A stretch of 39,952 bases of DNA, taken from positions 1-39,952 of the forward strand of contig JAABRU010000051.1 of the NCBI GenBank assembly GCA_011390755.1. Direction: 5' to 3'. Made by a program: the position numbers and the translations under genes. Positions 26,094 through 36,400 of the stretch are shown piece by piece. Position 1 is the stretch's first letter. Every line of letters begins with the position of its first letter. The stretch is from Desulfobacteraceae bacterium (GTDB taxonomy: Bacteria > Desulfobacterota > Desulfobacteria > Desulfobacterales > Desulfococcaceae). The notes under the pieces were generated by a model, which searched no databases, was not told where the DNA came from, and saw nothing but the letters and a program-made list of their open reading frames with translations.

Positions 26094-26398
26094 GTTTGCA
26101 ACAGTTCGATAAAAAATTCGACCTGAATAATTTCAGCCGGTTATAGTTTTATGCTCTGTAAATTCGGAAAAAATTACCGAACCATTGATTTGATGAACCC
26201 GTAAAAAGTCAGATAATCCGTCAATTCCGGCCAAAGCAGGAGTGCATAACCTGCTGAAAAAAAGGATTCCGGATTCCGCCGGAATGAGACAAACCTGAAA
26301 ATTCAGGCTGCCCGCGGTTTATCCAATATGAAAATATGAAAATATCCTCCTGTATTGTCAGGGTTAAAATGACGGGTACCCGGTACATCTGCGGAACC

Positions 26399-26461
26399 GT
26401 AAGGGCCTGCTGCATACGCCCGGCATAAACGGACTTCGGGGCGTATGCAGCAGGCCCTTAC
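26399..26461. repeat. 23-bp perfect palindrome
   Basis: Arms at 26399-26421 and 26439-26461 (GTAAGGGCCTGCTGCATACG...) pair perfectly over 23 bp with a 17-nt loop. It lies between the PEP-CTERM unit and the polysaccharide operon promoter. Confidence 0.9.
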
Positions 26462-26527
26462 AGGAGTGACATAAGCCGTTATTCAAAACTTGACAGCGCA
26501 CTCCGAATATTTACATGCTTTCACCTA

Positions 26528-26556
26528 TTGAAAAAAAACTGTAAATCATATATGAT
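26528..26556 (+). promoter_or_regulatory. Sigma70-like promoter of the polysaccharide operon
   Basis: TTGAAA (26528-26533), a 17-bp spacer and TATGAT (26551-26556) lie about 100 bp before the first gene of the polysaccharide operon. The leader between them contains no recognised riboswitch. Confidence 0.65.
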
Positions 26557-26658
26557 TATAAAGTGTGCAAATCACCTTATAATTAACCGGAGAAAACATA
26601 TTTCCGGCAAGTCCCCCCTTGCTCATTATGTGAAAAACCGTATCATGAGGGAATCTGT

Positions 26659-28344
26659 ATGGAAGATAAGATCAATATTTTGCCTAAAATTGATTATTAT
26701 GTGAAACTGCTCCTGAAAAAAAGGTGGGTTATCATCACATCCTTCTGTATATTCATGGTTGCAGGGATGTTTCTGTCTGTAACGCTGCCTGAAATATACA
26801 ATGCAGGTACATTAATTATTGTGGTACCCAAAAGTATTCCGGATAAATTTGTGCCCTCACTTCAGGAACAGGATACACATGAACAGATACTTACCATTGA
26901 GCAGCAGATTAAAAGCCGTTCCAATATAGAAAAACTGATTGAAAAATTCAAACTGTTTTCAGGCGATGAATATGTGCATATGTTTCCGGAAGATAAAATT
27001 GACATTATCCGGAAAAAAATTATGCTCAAAGTTACGAGATCCCGCGGCGGAATAGAATCCTTCCGGATTGAATATGAAGGCAGGGATCCGAAAGAGGTAA
27101 AAGATGTTGTAAACTGGCTTTCTACCACCTTTATTGATGAAAGTGTCAAATTAAGGGAATCGCAGGTATTCGGAACCAATGAATTTCTCTCCGATGAGCT
27201 GGATTCGCTCCGGAGCAGGCTGCAGATTATTGAATCGGCTATAAAGGATTACAGAAAAGAACATTACGGAGAGCTTCCGGAGGAGCTTTCATCGAATCTG
27301 GCCGCACTGCAGCGGCTTCAGGAACAGCTGAATGAAAAACAGCAGAATATCAGAGATGCCAAAAACAGATTGATTTTAACAGAAAATCAGATGGCTGTTT
27401 CCCAATTCAATCTGGGGGAATCTCTGATTATGCCGGAAAGCGGTACAGACGGGGAAAATGCTGAAACCGGGAGTGTTTCGGAAATTGACCGGATCAGGGA
27501 TACACTCCGGCAGCTAAAAACAAAATATACAGATCAGCATCCGGACGTTGTCCGTCTGACAGCCATGCTCTCAGAACTTGAAGCGGCATCGGGGGAAGCC
27601 GGAGGTTTATCAGAAAATGAGACCGATGAAAATCCGGAAACAGAGGGAGCCGGTACGGGGCCGGAAAAAACAGAAGAAATGCCAGGTGAAGATGCAATTC
27701 CCGGTGAAAACAGTATGGATGCCTCCCCCTTTTACTTTGAACTCATGATGCAGCGGGATGAAATTACAAACGAAATAAACACTTACAGGGAAGAACTGAA
27801 AAATGTTGAAGAAAAAATTGAAAAATATGAAAAGCGCATAGAATATACTTCCAGAGTTGAGCAGGAACTGATAGACCTAAACAGAAACTATACAAACCTG
27901 CAGCGGACATACAACAACCTTCTGGATAAAAAACTGGAATTTGATATTGCGGTGAATCTGGAAAAAAAACAGAAAGGAGAAAAATTCCGGGTGGTGGATG
28001 AAGCCAAACTTCCGCAGAAACCTGTGGCTCCCAATATCCGGCTTATATTTGCCGCATGTATTCTCGGCGGAATCGGGATGGGTCTGGCAGTGATTCTGCT
28101 GTTCGATTTTATAGATAATACAATTAAAATACCTGAAGACATTGACAGCAAACTGCAGATTCCTCTGCTGTCCACGATTCCTGAAATCCGAGCGTCAAGA
28201 CATTTTTTTCTCCACAGGGTCAATCAGGTATTAACAGGTATTTCTCTGATGATTGCTTTCACACTTTTTTCGGTTTTCGCTCTGTTTGCGATTAAAGGGG
28301 CAGACCGGGCACTGGAACTTGTGAAAAAGGTGGTGGACCTGTAA
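26659..28344 (+). CDS. Polysaccharide chain-length determinant (Wzz/GNVR type, exosortase-associated)
   Basis: This 561-residue inner-membrane co-polymerase sets polysaccharide chain length. The first transmembrane segment is at about 20-41, followed by the Wzz domain (to about 170) and long coiled-coil helices (about 175-250 and 365-430). An acidic low-complexity stretch lies at about 310-355. The proline-rich KLPQKPVAPN precedes the second transmembrane segment (about 458-482), and a third hydrophobic segment is near the end (about 527-548). No kinase domain is attached; the ATPase is encoded by the next gene 16 bp downstream. This split layout resembles the XrtA-associated chain-length proteins. 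Starts at ATG 26659 after TGAGGGAAT. Confidence 0.9.
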   Translation: MEDKINILPKIDYYVKLLLKKRWVIITSFCIFMVAGMFLSVTLPEIYNAGTLIIVVPKSIPDKFVPSLQEQDTHEQILTIEQQIKSRSNIEKLIEKFKLFSGDEYVHMFPEDKIDIIRKKIMLKVTRSRGGIESFRIEYEGRDPKEVKDVVNWLSTTFIDESVKLRESQVFGTNEFLSDELDSLRSRLQIIESAIKDYRKEHYGELPEELSSNLAALQRLQEQLNEKQQNIRDAKNRLILTENQMAVSQFNLGESLIMPESGTDGENAETGSVSEIDRIRDTLRQLKTKYTDQHPDVVRLTAMLSELEAASGEAGGLSENETDENPETEGAGTGPEKTEEMPGEDAIPGENSMDASPFYFELMMQRDEITNEINTYREELKNVEEKIEKYEKRIEYTSRVEQELIDLNRNYTNLQRTYNNLLDKKLEFDIAVNLEKKQKGEKFRVVDEAKLPQKPVAPNIRLIFAACILGGIGMGLAVILLFDFIDNTIKIPEDIDSKLQIPLLSTIPEIRASRHFFLHRVNQVLTGISLMIAFTLFSVFALFAIKGADRALELVKKVVDL

Positions 28345-28360
28345 TGAAATTTGGAAAAAA

Positions 28361-29161
28361 GTGAAATTTTTCAAAGGGAAAAAGCAAAGCAGGGGTTCGG
28401 AAAGGCAGCCGGAGTCTTTGGGACAGGATAAGGATTCTGCCGGACAAAGGCCTGGGGATAAGCATAAGACCGAGGATGTATTCGGAATTATCACGACAGA
28501 AAAACCGGGCTTTTTTGAAGCGGACCAGTTCAGGGTTCTCAGGACCAAACTTTTTTTTCCGGCTTCGGGCAAACGTCCCCGATCCATTGCTGTAACCGGT
28601 GCAGAAGTTGGTGAAGGAAAATCATTTATTGCAGCAAATCTGGCGGTATGTGCTGCGCAAAATGTGGATGACCGCCAGACACTGCTCATTGACTGTGATA
28701 TGAGGCTTCCCACCATTCACAGAATGTTCGGTTTTGAAGACGGGCCGGGATTAAGCGATTATTTGTCCGGAGAAATCCCTTTGTCCGCAGTTCTGCGGAA
28801 ACCCCCTGCTGATAAACTGACGATTCTGCCCGGGGGGCGGTTGCCCGATAATCCGTCCGAGCTTTTATCTTCAACAAAAATGTCACTGCTCCTACAGGAG
28901 GTGCAGTCAAGATATGAAGACCGTTATATTATCATTGACCTCCCCTCGCCCAGACTGATTGCCGAGGCGGAGCTGGTTGTCCGCCAGGTGGACTGTGTGA
29001 TTATTGTTGTAAGTTACGGACAGACACTGACTTCCCATGTGAATGAACTGATAGATATTATAGGGAAAGACAGGATTTCGGGCATTGTTTTCAACCGTTT
29101 TGACACCAGTATGCACTCATCACTGTACAGAATGTACAAAAAATTTATCCGAAGAAAATAG
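28361..29161 (+). CDS. Tyrosine autokinase-like ATPase (CpsD/Wzc kinase type)
   Basis: This 266-residue P-loop ATPase of the BY-kinase family works with the preceding chain-length protein to regulate polysaccharide assembly. Walker A GAEVGEGKS is at 80-88, Walker A' LLIDCDMR at 108-115 and Walker B IIIDLPSP at 190-197. The first ~45 residues are charged and disordered. The C-terminus has only two tyrosines (SLYRMYKKF) instead of a long tyrosine cluster, so autophosphorylation may be limited. The likely start is GTG at 28361, 16 bp after the upstream stop, with a weak GGA site. It ends with TAG, 9 bp before the next gene. Confidence 0.9.
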   Translation: MKFFKGKKQSRGSERQPESLGQDKDSAGQRPGDKHKTEDVFGIITTEKPGFFEADQFRVLRTKLFFPASGKRPRSIAVTGAEVGEGKSFIAANLAVCAAQNVDDRQTLLIDCDMRLPTIHRMFGFEDGPGLSDYLSGEIPLSAVLRKPPADKLTILPGGRLPDNPSELLSSTKMSLLLQEVQSRYEDRYIIIDLPSPRLIAEAELVVRQVDCVIIVVSYGQTLTSHVNELIDIIGKDRISGIVFNRFDTSMHSSLYRMYKKFIRRK

Positions 29162-29170
29162 TCAATTCTC

Positions 29171-30850
29171 ATGCTGAAAATATTCAAGCAGTATTATCCT
29201 GTCCGTAATATATTTTTTGTCATCGGCGAGTTTCTGGTCATCTGTTCTTCTGTTCTGTCTGCCAATTTTATTCTTTACGGCACCGGGATATTTGTTGGAA
29301 ACTGGGTACTGATTTTTAAAATTATCCTGATTGCCTGGATATGCCAGATATGTCTTTATTATAATGATCTGTATGATTTAAAAATCACAGATAATTTTTC
29401 GGAACTCAGCACCCGTCTTCTGCAGGCACTGGGGGCTTCGGCCATTATTCTGGCAGGTATTTATGCTGTTTTTCCCGGTGCAAGTATCGGTCTGCGTGTA
29501 TTTATCGTCTGTGTCGCCTTTGATATTGTATTTATTGTTTCCTGGAGACTGGGATATACACTGATTCTCAAATACCGGATTTTTGATGAAAAAATTGCAT
29601 TGCTGGGGTCCGGCGAACTTTCCAAAAATATTTTCCATGAAGTGCTGGACAGAAAAGACTGCGGATATGTCGTGTCTGCTGTATTTCTGGAAGGGCCGAA
29701 AATTTCCGATAATGTAATGCGGAAATACGCGGATAACCGGAAAGATCTTCATATTATTGATTCGGGATATCATGAAAATCTTTGTGAATTTTCCAAAAGT
29801 ACGGGAATCAGAAAAATTGTTGTGGCGCTGGAAGATAAGCGGGGAGGAAAATTTCCGACAAAAGAGCTGCTGAAATGCAGGGTGGACGGTATTGATATTC
29901 TGGAGGGAACCACTTTTTATGAAATGCTGACCGGAAAACTGATCGTGGATCATATTAATCCCGGGTGGCTGATTTTTTCCGACGGATTCCGGAAGTCACG
30001 CACACAGCGTTTTTGCAAACGCAGTATTGATTTGCTGCTTTCTTTTTTTATGCTGATATTTCTTTTCCCCCTGATTCTTTTTATTGCATTGCTGATAAAG
30101 CTTGACAAAAAAAAACCGGAACACGCATTTGCAGACATCTGGAAATATTTTAACAGGATATGCTCTGAGGAAGGTGTCTGCCCGAAGGATAAAATCCGCT
30201 TTCTGATAATGGAAAAACTGAATATGGAAATAACAGAGGGGGTCGCCTGTTCTTTTAGGGAAATCTGGCAAGCATTCAGGGCCCGTTGTTCCGCAAAAAA
30301 TGAAGCATTTTCTGACGCGCTGCAGGCAATAATGAAATCCTATATTGATTTCAAAGAACCGGAAGATGACTCGGCCAGCCCTGTATTTTTTTCCCAGGAA
30401 AGAATGGGGGAGAAGGGTAAGATATACAATATTCTCAAATTCCGTTCCATGATTGTCAACGCAGAACGTTTCAGCGGGCCGATGTGGGCAGGTGAAGACG
30501 ACAGACGCATTACCCGCATCGGGAATTTTATACGGAAATGGCGCATAGATGAAATTCCCCAGCTCTGGAATGTGCTCAAAGGCGAAATGAGTTTTGTCGG
30601 GCCGCGGCCGGAGCGGGAGCATTTTGTCAGGCAGCTGGAGCAGACCATTCCCTATTTCCGGGAAAGGTTATCCGTAAAACCGGGAATTACAGGATGGGCA
30701 CAGGTTTGTTACGGTTACGGTGCTTCGGAGGATGATGCAAAAGAAAAGTTGAATTATGACCTTTTTTATATTAAAAACATGTCTATTGCAATGGATTTAA
30801 TGATTGTACTCCGTACCATCAAAATTGTCATTTTTGGAAAAGGAAGATAG
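29171..30850 (+). CDS. Initiating polyprenyl-phosphate sugar transferase with an unusual insertion
   Basis: This 559-residue membrane enzyme of the WbaP/undecaprenyl-phosphate glucose phosphotransferase type attaches the first sugar-phosphate to the lipid carrier. Four N-terminal hydrophobic segments (about 12-125) and a Rossmann-like domain (about 140-255) are followed by the membrane anchor of the transferase domain (about 280-312). The catalytic part (about 403-559) has FFSQERMG, KFRSM, the D460-E461 pair in RIDEIPQLWN, and FVGPRPERE. Between anchor and catalytic part lies an extra ~85 residues (about 317-401) not present in typical members. It appears to be built from two ~42-residue copies. 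It is the third gene of the operon. Confidence 0.9.
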   Translation: MLKIFKQYYPVRNIFFVIGEFLVICSSVLSANFILYGTGIFVGNWVLIFKIILIAWICQICLYYNDLYDLKITDNFSELSTRLLQALGASAIILAGIYAVFPGASIGLRVFIVCVAFDIVFIVSWRLGYTLILKYRIFDEKIALLGSGELSKNIFHEVLDRKDCGYVVSAVFLEGPKISDNVMRKYADNRKDLHIIDSGYHENLCEFSKSTGIRKIVVALEDKRGGKFPTKELLKCRVDGIDILEGTTFYEMLTGKLIVDHINPGWLIFSDGFRKSRTQRFCKRSIDLLLSFFMLIFLFPLILFIALLIKLDKKKPEHAFADIWKYFNRICSEEGVCPKDKIRFLIMEKLNMEITEGVACSFREIWQAFRARCSAKNEAFSDALQAIMKSYIDFKEPEDDSASPVFFSQERMGEKGKIYNILKFRSMIVNAERFSGPMWAGEDDRRITRIGNFIRKWRIDEIPQLWNVLKGEMSFVGPRPEREHFVRQLEQTIPYFRERLSVKPGITGWAQVCYGYGASEDDAKEKLNYDLFYIKNMSIAMDLMIVLRTIKIVIFGKGR

Positions 30851-31117
30851 TGCTCTGTCAGGACTAAAAATTGGGGTTGGGCATCGCATAATTTATTTAC
30901 ACAATTATAAATATAAATCGGTTTACCCTAAAATTAAGCTCTGACAAAGCAATAGTTTTTACCGCAAATGACGGAAATTTTTTGCTTTTGATCTGTTCTG
31001 CCTGAATGTTTTTCAGTCTGTGTTTTTTAGAAAATGAATTAGCGCAAATTTTCGGTAATTCACAATGCGGAGCTATATATTTACATCGGGGTGTCTGATG
31101 ATCGGGAGATGGGAGTT
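30851..31117. other. Non-coding gap with a decayed inverted repeat
   Basis: The arms TGCTCTGTCAG (30851) and CTGACAAAGCA (30941-30951) bound a ~100-bp imperfect palindrome that resembles the TGCTCTGTTTCATTTAAAAT repeat near 39649. The remainder is AT-rich with no gene. A secondary promoter for the export genes may lie here but cannot be placed. Confidence 0.45.
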
Positions 31118-31732
31118 ATGAAAAAAAACAGCATATGTATGCTTTTATTCTTTTCCGGAATATGCGCCATTCTGTCCTTTTCCTGTGCTGACAGCCGCTT
31201 TTCCGAAACAAAAGAGCTTATCGGTCTTTCTTCTGCTGTGAGTCCGAAAACCTATCTTATCGGGAAAGGAGACATTCTGGAAATCATCACCTGGAAAGAA
31301 CCGGATTTCTCCAGAGAGGCCCTGGCCGTCCGGACGGACGGAAAAATCAGTTTTCCCCTGCTGGAGGATATACAGGCAGCGGGCCGGTCCCCGGGTCAGG
31401 TCAGGGATGAAATTGAAGAAAAACTTAAATTCTATGTCACCCATCCGGTTGTTTCTGTTTCTGTCAAAGCCATGGAAAGCCAGAAATTTTACATTATCGG
31501 AGAAATTAACAAACCCGGAGAATATCCTCTGGCAAAGAATCTGACGGTTCTTCATGCCATTGCTTTGGCCCAGGGCTTTACCGAATGGGCGGAAACAGAT
31601 GATATTGTGCTGATACGCCATGAAAACGGAAGTGAGAAACGGATTGAGATTGATTTTGAAGAGGTGGTGGACGGAAAAAAACCGGATCAGAATGTCCGGA
31701 TCCGGGCAGATGATATTATCGTTGTTCCCTGA
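31118..31732 (+). CDS. Polysaccharide export outer-membrane protein (Wza family)
   Basis: This 204-residue exported protein has a Poly_export domain (about 40-125, containing YLIGKGDILEI and SFPLLEDIQAAG) and an SLBB domain (about 128-204, containing FYIIGEINKPGEYPL). It forms the outer-membrane channel for polysaccharide export. The N-terminus is a signal peptide ending at a cysteine (ILSFSC), an imperfect lipobox, so it is probably a lipoprotein. I prefer ATG 31118 (MKKNSICM), with GGGAG just upstream, over an upstream in-frame start at 31091. It is followed 3 bp later by the beta-barrel gene, so the two are coupled. Confidence 0.9.
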   Translation: MKKNSICMLLFFSGICAILSFSCADSRFSETKELIGLSSAVSPKTYLIGKGDILEIITWKEPDFSREALAVRTDGKISFPLLEDIQAAGRSPGQVRDEIEEKLKFYVTHPVVSVSVKAMESQKFYIIGEINKPGEYPLAKNLTVLHAIALAQGFTEWAETDDIVLIRHENGSEKRIEIDFEEVVDGKKPDQNVRIRADDIIVVP

Positions 31733-31735
31733 AAT

Positions 31736-33427
31736 ATGCAAATGTCTTCAAATTGTCCATGCCTTACAACTGTCTCCGCATTTATCTGTTTCCTGCTGAT
31801 AAACATCCTCTGTTTTGTTTACGGCAATCAGGTTTCTTTTGCAGGGGGGCATATCAATATCCGTCCTGTGATAACAGTGGATGAAGAATATACCGACAAT
31901 CTGTTCCTTGCGGATTCGGAGAAAGAAGAAGACATTGTCACCCTGATTTCTCCGGGAATTCTTATTGAAGCCGCTGACAGAAGAAATTCTCTCCGTTTTT
32001 CATATAATGCCGGTTACAGTCTTTATAAGCGGTTTTCCGAATATAATGCCTGGCGTCATAATTCACTGCTCAATGCGTCCCTGGGGATTTTGAAACACAG
32101 CCGGATGCAGTTCAGCAATTCATTTGTTCTGACAGAGGAACCGGAGGAGGAGATTGAAAACCGGGCGGAAGAGGACAGCGGCACCTCCCCCCGGCAGGAA
32201 GCGGAAACGGAAACTGTGCGCAGAAGCCGGGATCGCTATTACAAAAATTCTTCCCGGATCAGTCTGCGTCATCCGTTCGGAAAAGCAGATTTTTTTTCAC
32301 TTGCCTACACCCTGGATATTCTGAAAAATGAAGATTTGACGGTACGGGATGAAATAAGGCACCGTCCTTCCTTTTTTTTATCTTACTGGCCGGTCCCCGG
32401 ACGTTTGGGAACGGATTTCAGCATTTCCTATTCCAGAAATGATATTTCCGATGCCGAAGATAATCCCGGTTATCTGGAAGAATACCTGAACCCCTCTGTG
32501 TATGTGAAATACTGGTGGATTCCGGGGCGGCTGCTGATTCAGCCCGGACTTATGTATGAAAAGGGCCTGAGTTATGACAATCGGCAGACGGGGGATGAAG
32601 GCATAAGGGATGAAGCGGATGACAACCGTTATGAAAGTATCCGCCCCTCCCTTAAACTGTTCTGGCAGATTTCCCGTCATAACCGCGCGGAAACCGATGT
32701 TTATTATAACAAAAGCATTACTTATACCGATGAGGGTCTGAGCGATCCTTCGGATGATTTCCAGAATGCGTATGCGTCTTTTACACTGACCCGGCAGTTC
32801 AGCCGGAAACTGGAGGCATTTGTCACTTATACGCTTTCCCGCACCGAATACAGGGGGAAGGGGGCCGGTACGGATGAGGATTCCGAAGATTACACAGTGC
32901 ATGAACCCTCTCTGGGAATCCGCTATATACTGGCAGAAGGTCTGCCGCTGCATCTGCGCATCGGTTATCTGGTACGGAACAAAGAAATCACAGGAAAAGA
33001 ATCTGCCATTACACTCAACGGTGATTTGGGAACCTGGAAATTCTGCCGGTACGGTTCTGTGACATTCCGGGCCGCCAGCGGTTATAATGAAGATCATTTC
33101 GGTGCGGAGAATCTGGGATTCGGTTTTTATTATAATGCGGATATGAAAGCAGAATATGTTTTTTCTCATTATCTTACCGGCAATATGTATGGAAGATACC
33201 TGCGGAACCGTTATCTGGACAATGAAGAAAAAGGGGGGGATACACGCAATGACAGAACCTGGGAACTGGGATGCGGTCTGACGTATCAATCAGAAAAATG
33301 GTGGTTTATGCGCCTTGATTATATATACCGGAATGTGAATTCCACTGCATCCGAAGACAGTTATGAAGACAATCGGATTATTTTGAAAATGGGCTTGTCC
33401 CCCGGGAAAGGGATTCGGATATGGTAA
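31736..33427 (+). CDS. Outer-membrane beta-barrel protein of the exosortase/polysaccharide locus
   Basis: This 563-residue protein has an N-terminal signal peptide (hydrophobic core about 14-30, AFICFLLINILCFVYG). The rest consists of alternating amphipathic strands rich in Tyr, Arg and Asp, such as LRFSYNAGYSLYKRF and TDVYYNKSITYTDEGL. The pattern fits a large outer-membrane barrel like the uncharacterised PEP-CTERM-associated barrel family found next to Wza genes. An acidic insert lies at about 140-162. Its role is probably passage or anchoring of polysaccharide or sorted proteins, inferred from position. Its last 7 bp overlap the start of the next gene. Confidence 0.82.
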   Translation: MQMSSNCPCLTTVSAFICFLLINILCFVYGNQVSFAGGHINIRPVITVDEEYTDNLFLADSEKEEDIVTLISPGILIEAADRRNSLRFSYNAGYSLYKRFSEYNAWRHNSLLNASLGILKHSRMQFSNSFVLTEEPEEEIENRAEEDSGTSPRQEAETETVRRSRDRYYKNSSRISLRHPFGKADFFSLAYTLDILKNEDLTVRDEIRHRPSFFLSYWPVPGRLGTDFSISYSRNDISDAEDNPGYLEEYLNPSVYVKYWWIPGRLLIQPGLMYEKGLSYDNRQTGDEGIRDEADDNRYESIRPSLKLFWQISRHNRAETDVYYNKSITYTDEGLSDPSDDFQNAYASFTLTRQFSRKLEAFVTYTLSRTEYRGKGAGTDEDSEDYTVHEPSLGIRYILAEGLPLHLRIGYLVRNKEITGKESAITLNGDLGTWKFCRYGSVTFRAASGYNEDHFGAENLGFGFYYNADMKAEYVFSHYLTGNMYGRYLRNRYLDNEEKGGDTRNDRTWELGCGLTYQSEKWWFMRLDYIYRNVNSTASEDSYEDNRIILKMGLSPGKGIRIW

Positions 33428-36400
33428 AAAGGAAATCGGATTATGTGGTCTGCATGTTTATATTTCAACTTCTCTTTCTTCTCCCGCCCGCTTACGGGCA
33501 ATGTCCGGATGCCATGACAGCATACTGGAAGATGGATGATGAGGCAGCAGAAGTCTGTACGGACGCGGTGGGCGGAAATAACGGACAGTGTGCCGGAGAA
33601 TGTCCGGTTCCCACCCTTTATGGCCGGGTAAACTCCGGCAGGGTGTTCAAAACAGCTTCCGGTATCCGCATTCCGGCAGATCATGTTTTTAACTGGGAAG
33701 CGGATGAGAGTTTCAGTATTGCCTACTGGGTAAAAAAACAGCCCGGTACACTTTCCGGTGATGAGGTTGTCATCGGACGCGGGGATGATTCCGGTGAAAA
33801 TTCCGGAAGTCTGAAATGGTGGTCAGGCATTGCCAGCGGAGGGGTTGCCTCTTTTTTCATCCGTGAAAATCAGGGGAAGGAATACCGTCTGAACGGAAAT
33901 AAAAATCTGGCGGACGGATACTGGCATCATATTACTGTCGGGAAAGACGCGGAAAAAAAAGAATACTTTCTGTATGTTGATTTGGAACCGGAGGGAACCG
34001 CGGTTTACAGTAATGCAGGGACACTTGTTTCCGAAACTGCGGATCTGCGCATCGGATGGCTTGATGCAGGGGATAAACTGCATTTCAGAGGGATACTGGA
34101 TGAAATTGCCATATATAAGAAAAGAATCCCGGAAACAGATATCTTCCGGCATTATTTTGACGGTCTGGCCGGTATTCGCAGGGGCTACTGCGATCCGCTT
34201 CCGGAGATCCGCATCATGCCCCTGGGTGACTCTGTCACTGTCGGAGTGACAGAAGAGCTTCCGGCAGAATATATGACCGGATACCGCTTCAGTCTTTTTG
34301 CAAATCTGACAAACTTCGGATATGAAATTGATTTTACGGGGACCCAGCGTTTCGGCGAAGCCGTGTCCTCTTCTTTTGATGCAGACAATGAAGGGCATCT
34401 GAAAGAAATGCCTGAAACTCCGGACGATCCCTCTGCCGAAACTCCGGAAGGATGGACATCTGCTGAAATCGCGAAGCATGTCTACGGATGGCTTGCTGCC
34501 AATCCCGCGGATATTATACTGCTGCATACAGGCACTTATGACATGAAAAGCCATGCCGGAGACGTGTCGGATATTCTGGATGAAATTGACCGCTTCAGCA
34601 AAGATATTCCTGTGGTTCTTGCCCTGATTATCAATCAGAATCCGGAAAATCCGCTGATTAGCGCATTTAATTCCAATCTTTATGCCATGGCCCTGGAGCG
34701 GATTCGCAACGGAGATAAAATTATTCCTGTAAATATGCACAATATTCTCACTGGTGAGGACGATATGTGGGAAGACGGCATACATCCGAGTACCCGGGGG
34801 TATCATAAAATGGCCGATGCCTGGTTTTCCGCACTGCTGCAAAACCCCGCTTCCGCACCTCTTGCAGACGGCGGTGCGGATATTTCCGCTACAGAAGGCA
34901 GCACTGTGACACTGGATGCTTCGGATTCTTTTGATCCCAACGGCCCGATTGCCTCTTACGAATGGAGGCAGATTTCCGGCACACCGCTTGCTCTTTCCGG
35001 AGCCGACAGTATGCGTGTTTCATTTGCGGTGCCTCCGGTATCGGCTTTTGATCCGGTATTCCGTGTAACGGTAAGTGACACATCCGGTCTTATCCGTACA
35101 GATGATGTAAATCTTACTGTACTTCCCCTCCCCCCGCCCCCCCATGCGGATCCCGGTACGGAACAGAGTGTACAGTCGGGGGATATGGTGACATTGGATG
35201 CTTCTGCCTCTTTTGCCGCAGAAGGAAGTGAAATTATTTCTTATCAATGGGTGCAGACAGAAGGAACCCCTGTGAGTTTATCCGCGCCGGATCAGAAAAT
35301 CACTGCTTTCAATGCCCCGGATGTGGAAATCAGCGGAGAAACACTGGTTTTTTTACTTACAGTAACAGACAGTTACGGACAGACAGATGCCGGAGAAATT
35401 TCTGTCCGTGTCCGGAATACCCGACCCGTCGCGGATGCCGGTGAAGATCAGATTGTCCGCGAAGGCACAATTGTTACACTGGATGCCTCCGCATCCTATG
35501 ATCCGGACGGCGGCATTGCATCCTATCTTTGGGAACAGAAATCCGGCACAGCGGTTATACTGTCTGATGAAAATGCGGCACAGACCCTTTTTACTGCCCC
35601 CAAAGTCGGAGATACCGGCATTCTTTTTCAGCTGACGGTAAAAGATGCCGAAGGCCAGGAAGACAGGGATGAGGTGCTTGTCACTGTCAATGCAGATGCC
35701 GTGAATACCCGGCCCGTTGCGGATGCCGGAGAGGACAGAGTTGTCACTGAAGGAGCAGGTGTAATACTGGATGCTTCCGCGTCTTATGATCCGGACGGCG
35801 GCATTGCATCCTATCTTTGGGAACAGAAATCCGGTACCGCTGTGATACTGTCCGATGAAAATGCGGCACAGACAGGTTTTGTGGCCCCCAAAGTCGGAGA
35901 TACCGGCATTCTTTTTCAGCTGACGGTAAAAGATGCCGAAGGCCAGGAAGACAGGGATGAAATACTTATCACTGTCAATGCCAACGGCATCAGCGGATTT
36001 CCCGATGATGTCAGCACTTTTATGTCTGCCGCCGGACGTCCCCTGGGCATATCTGCCGGTCAGGGCGGACATTTGGTAAAACTGAATCCTCTGGATGCAT
36101 CTTCCATATCAGATACCGTCGGCCGTCCGGAAAATCTGATCTACGGACTGGCTGACTTTGAAATCCGTCTGGATGCTCCGGGAACCCCGGCTGTTGTAAC
36201 TTTTTATCTGCCGGAAGCAGCACCGGAAGAATATAAATGGTACCGTTACGGACCGGGAAGCGGATGGCTGGTCTGCGAGGATGCTGTTTTTTCCGAAAAC
36301 AGAAAAGAGGTCACGTTGACACTGTGGGATGCCGGAAGCGGAGATGAAGGAGATTCTGCTGCTGAAGTCAACGGGATAATAAGAAATATTTCGGGGTTAG

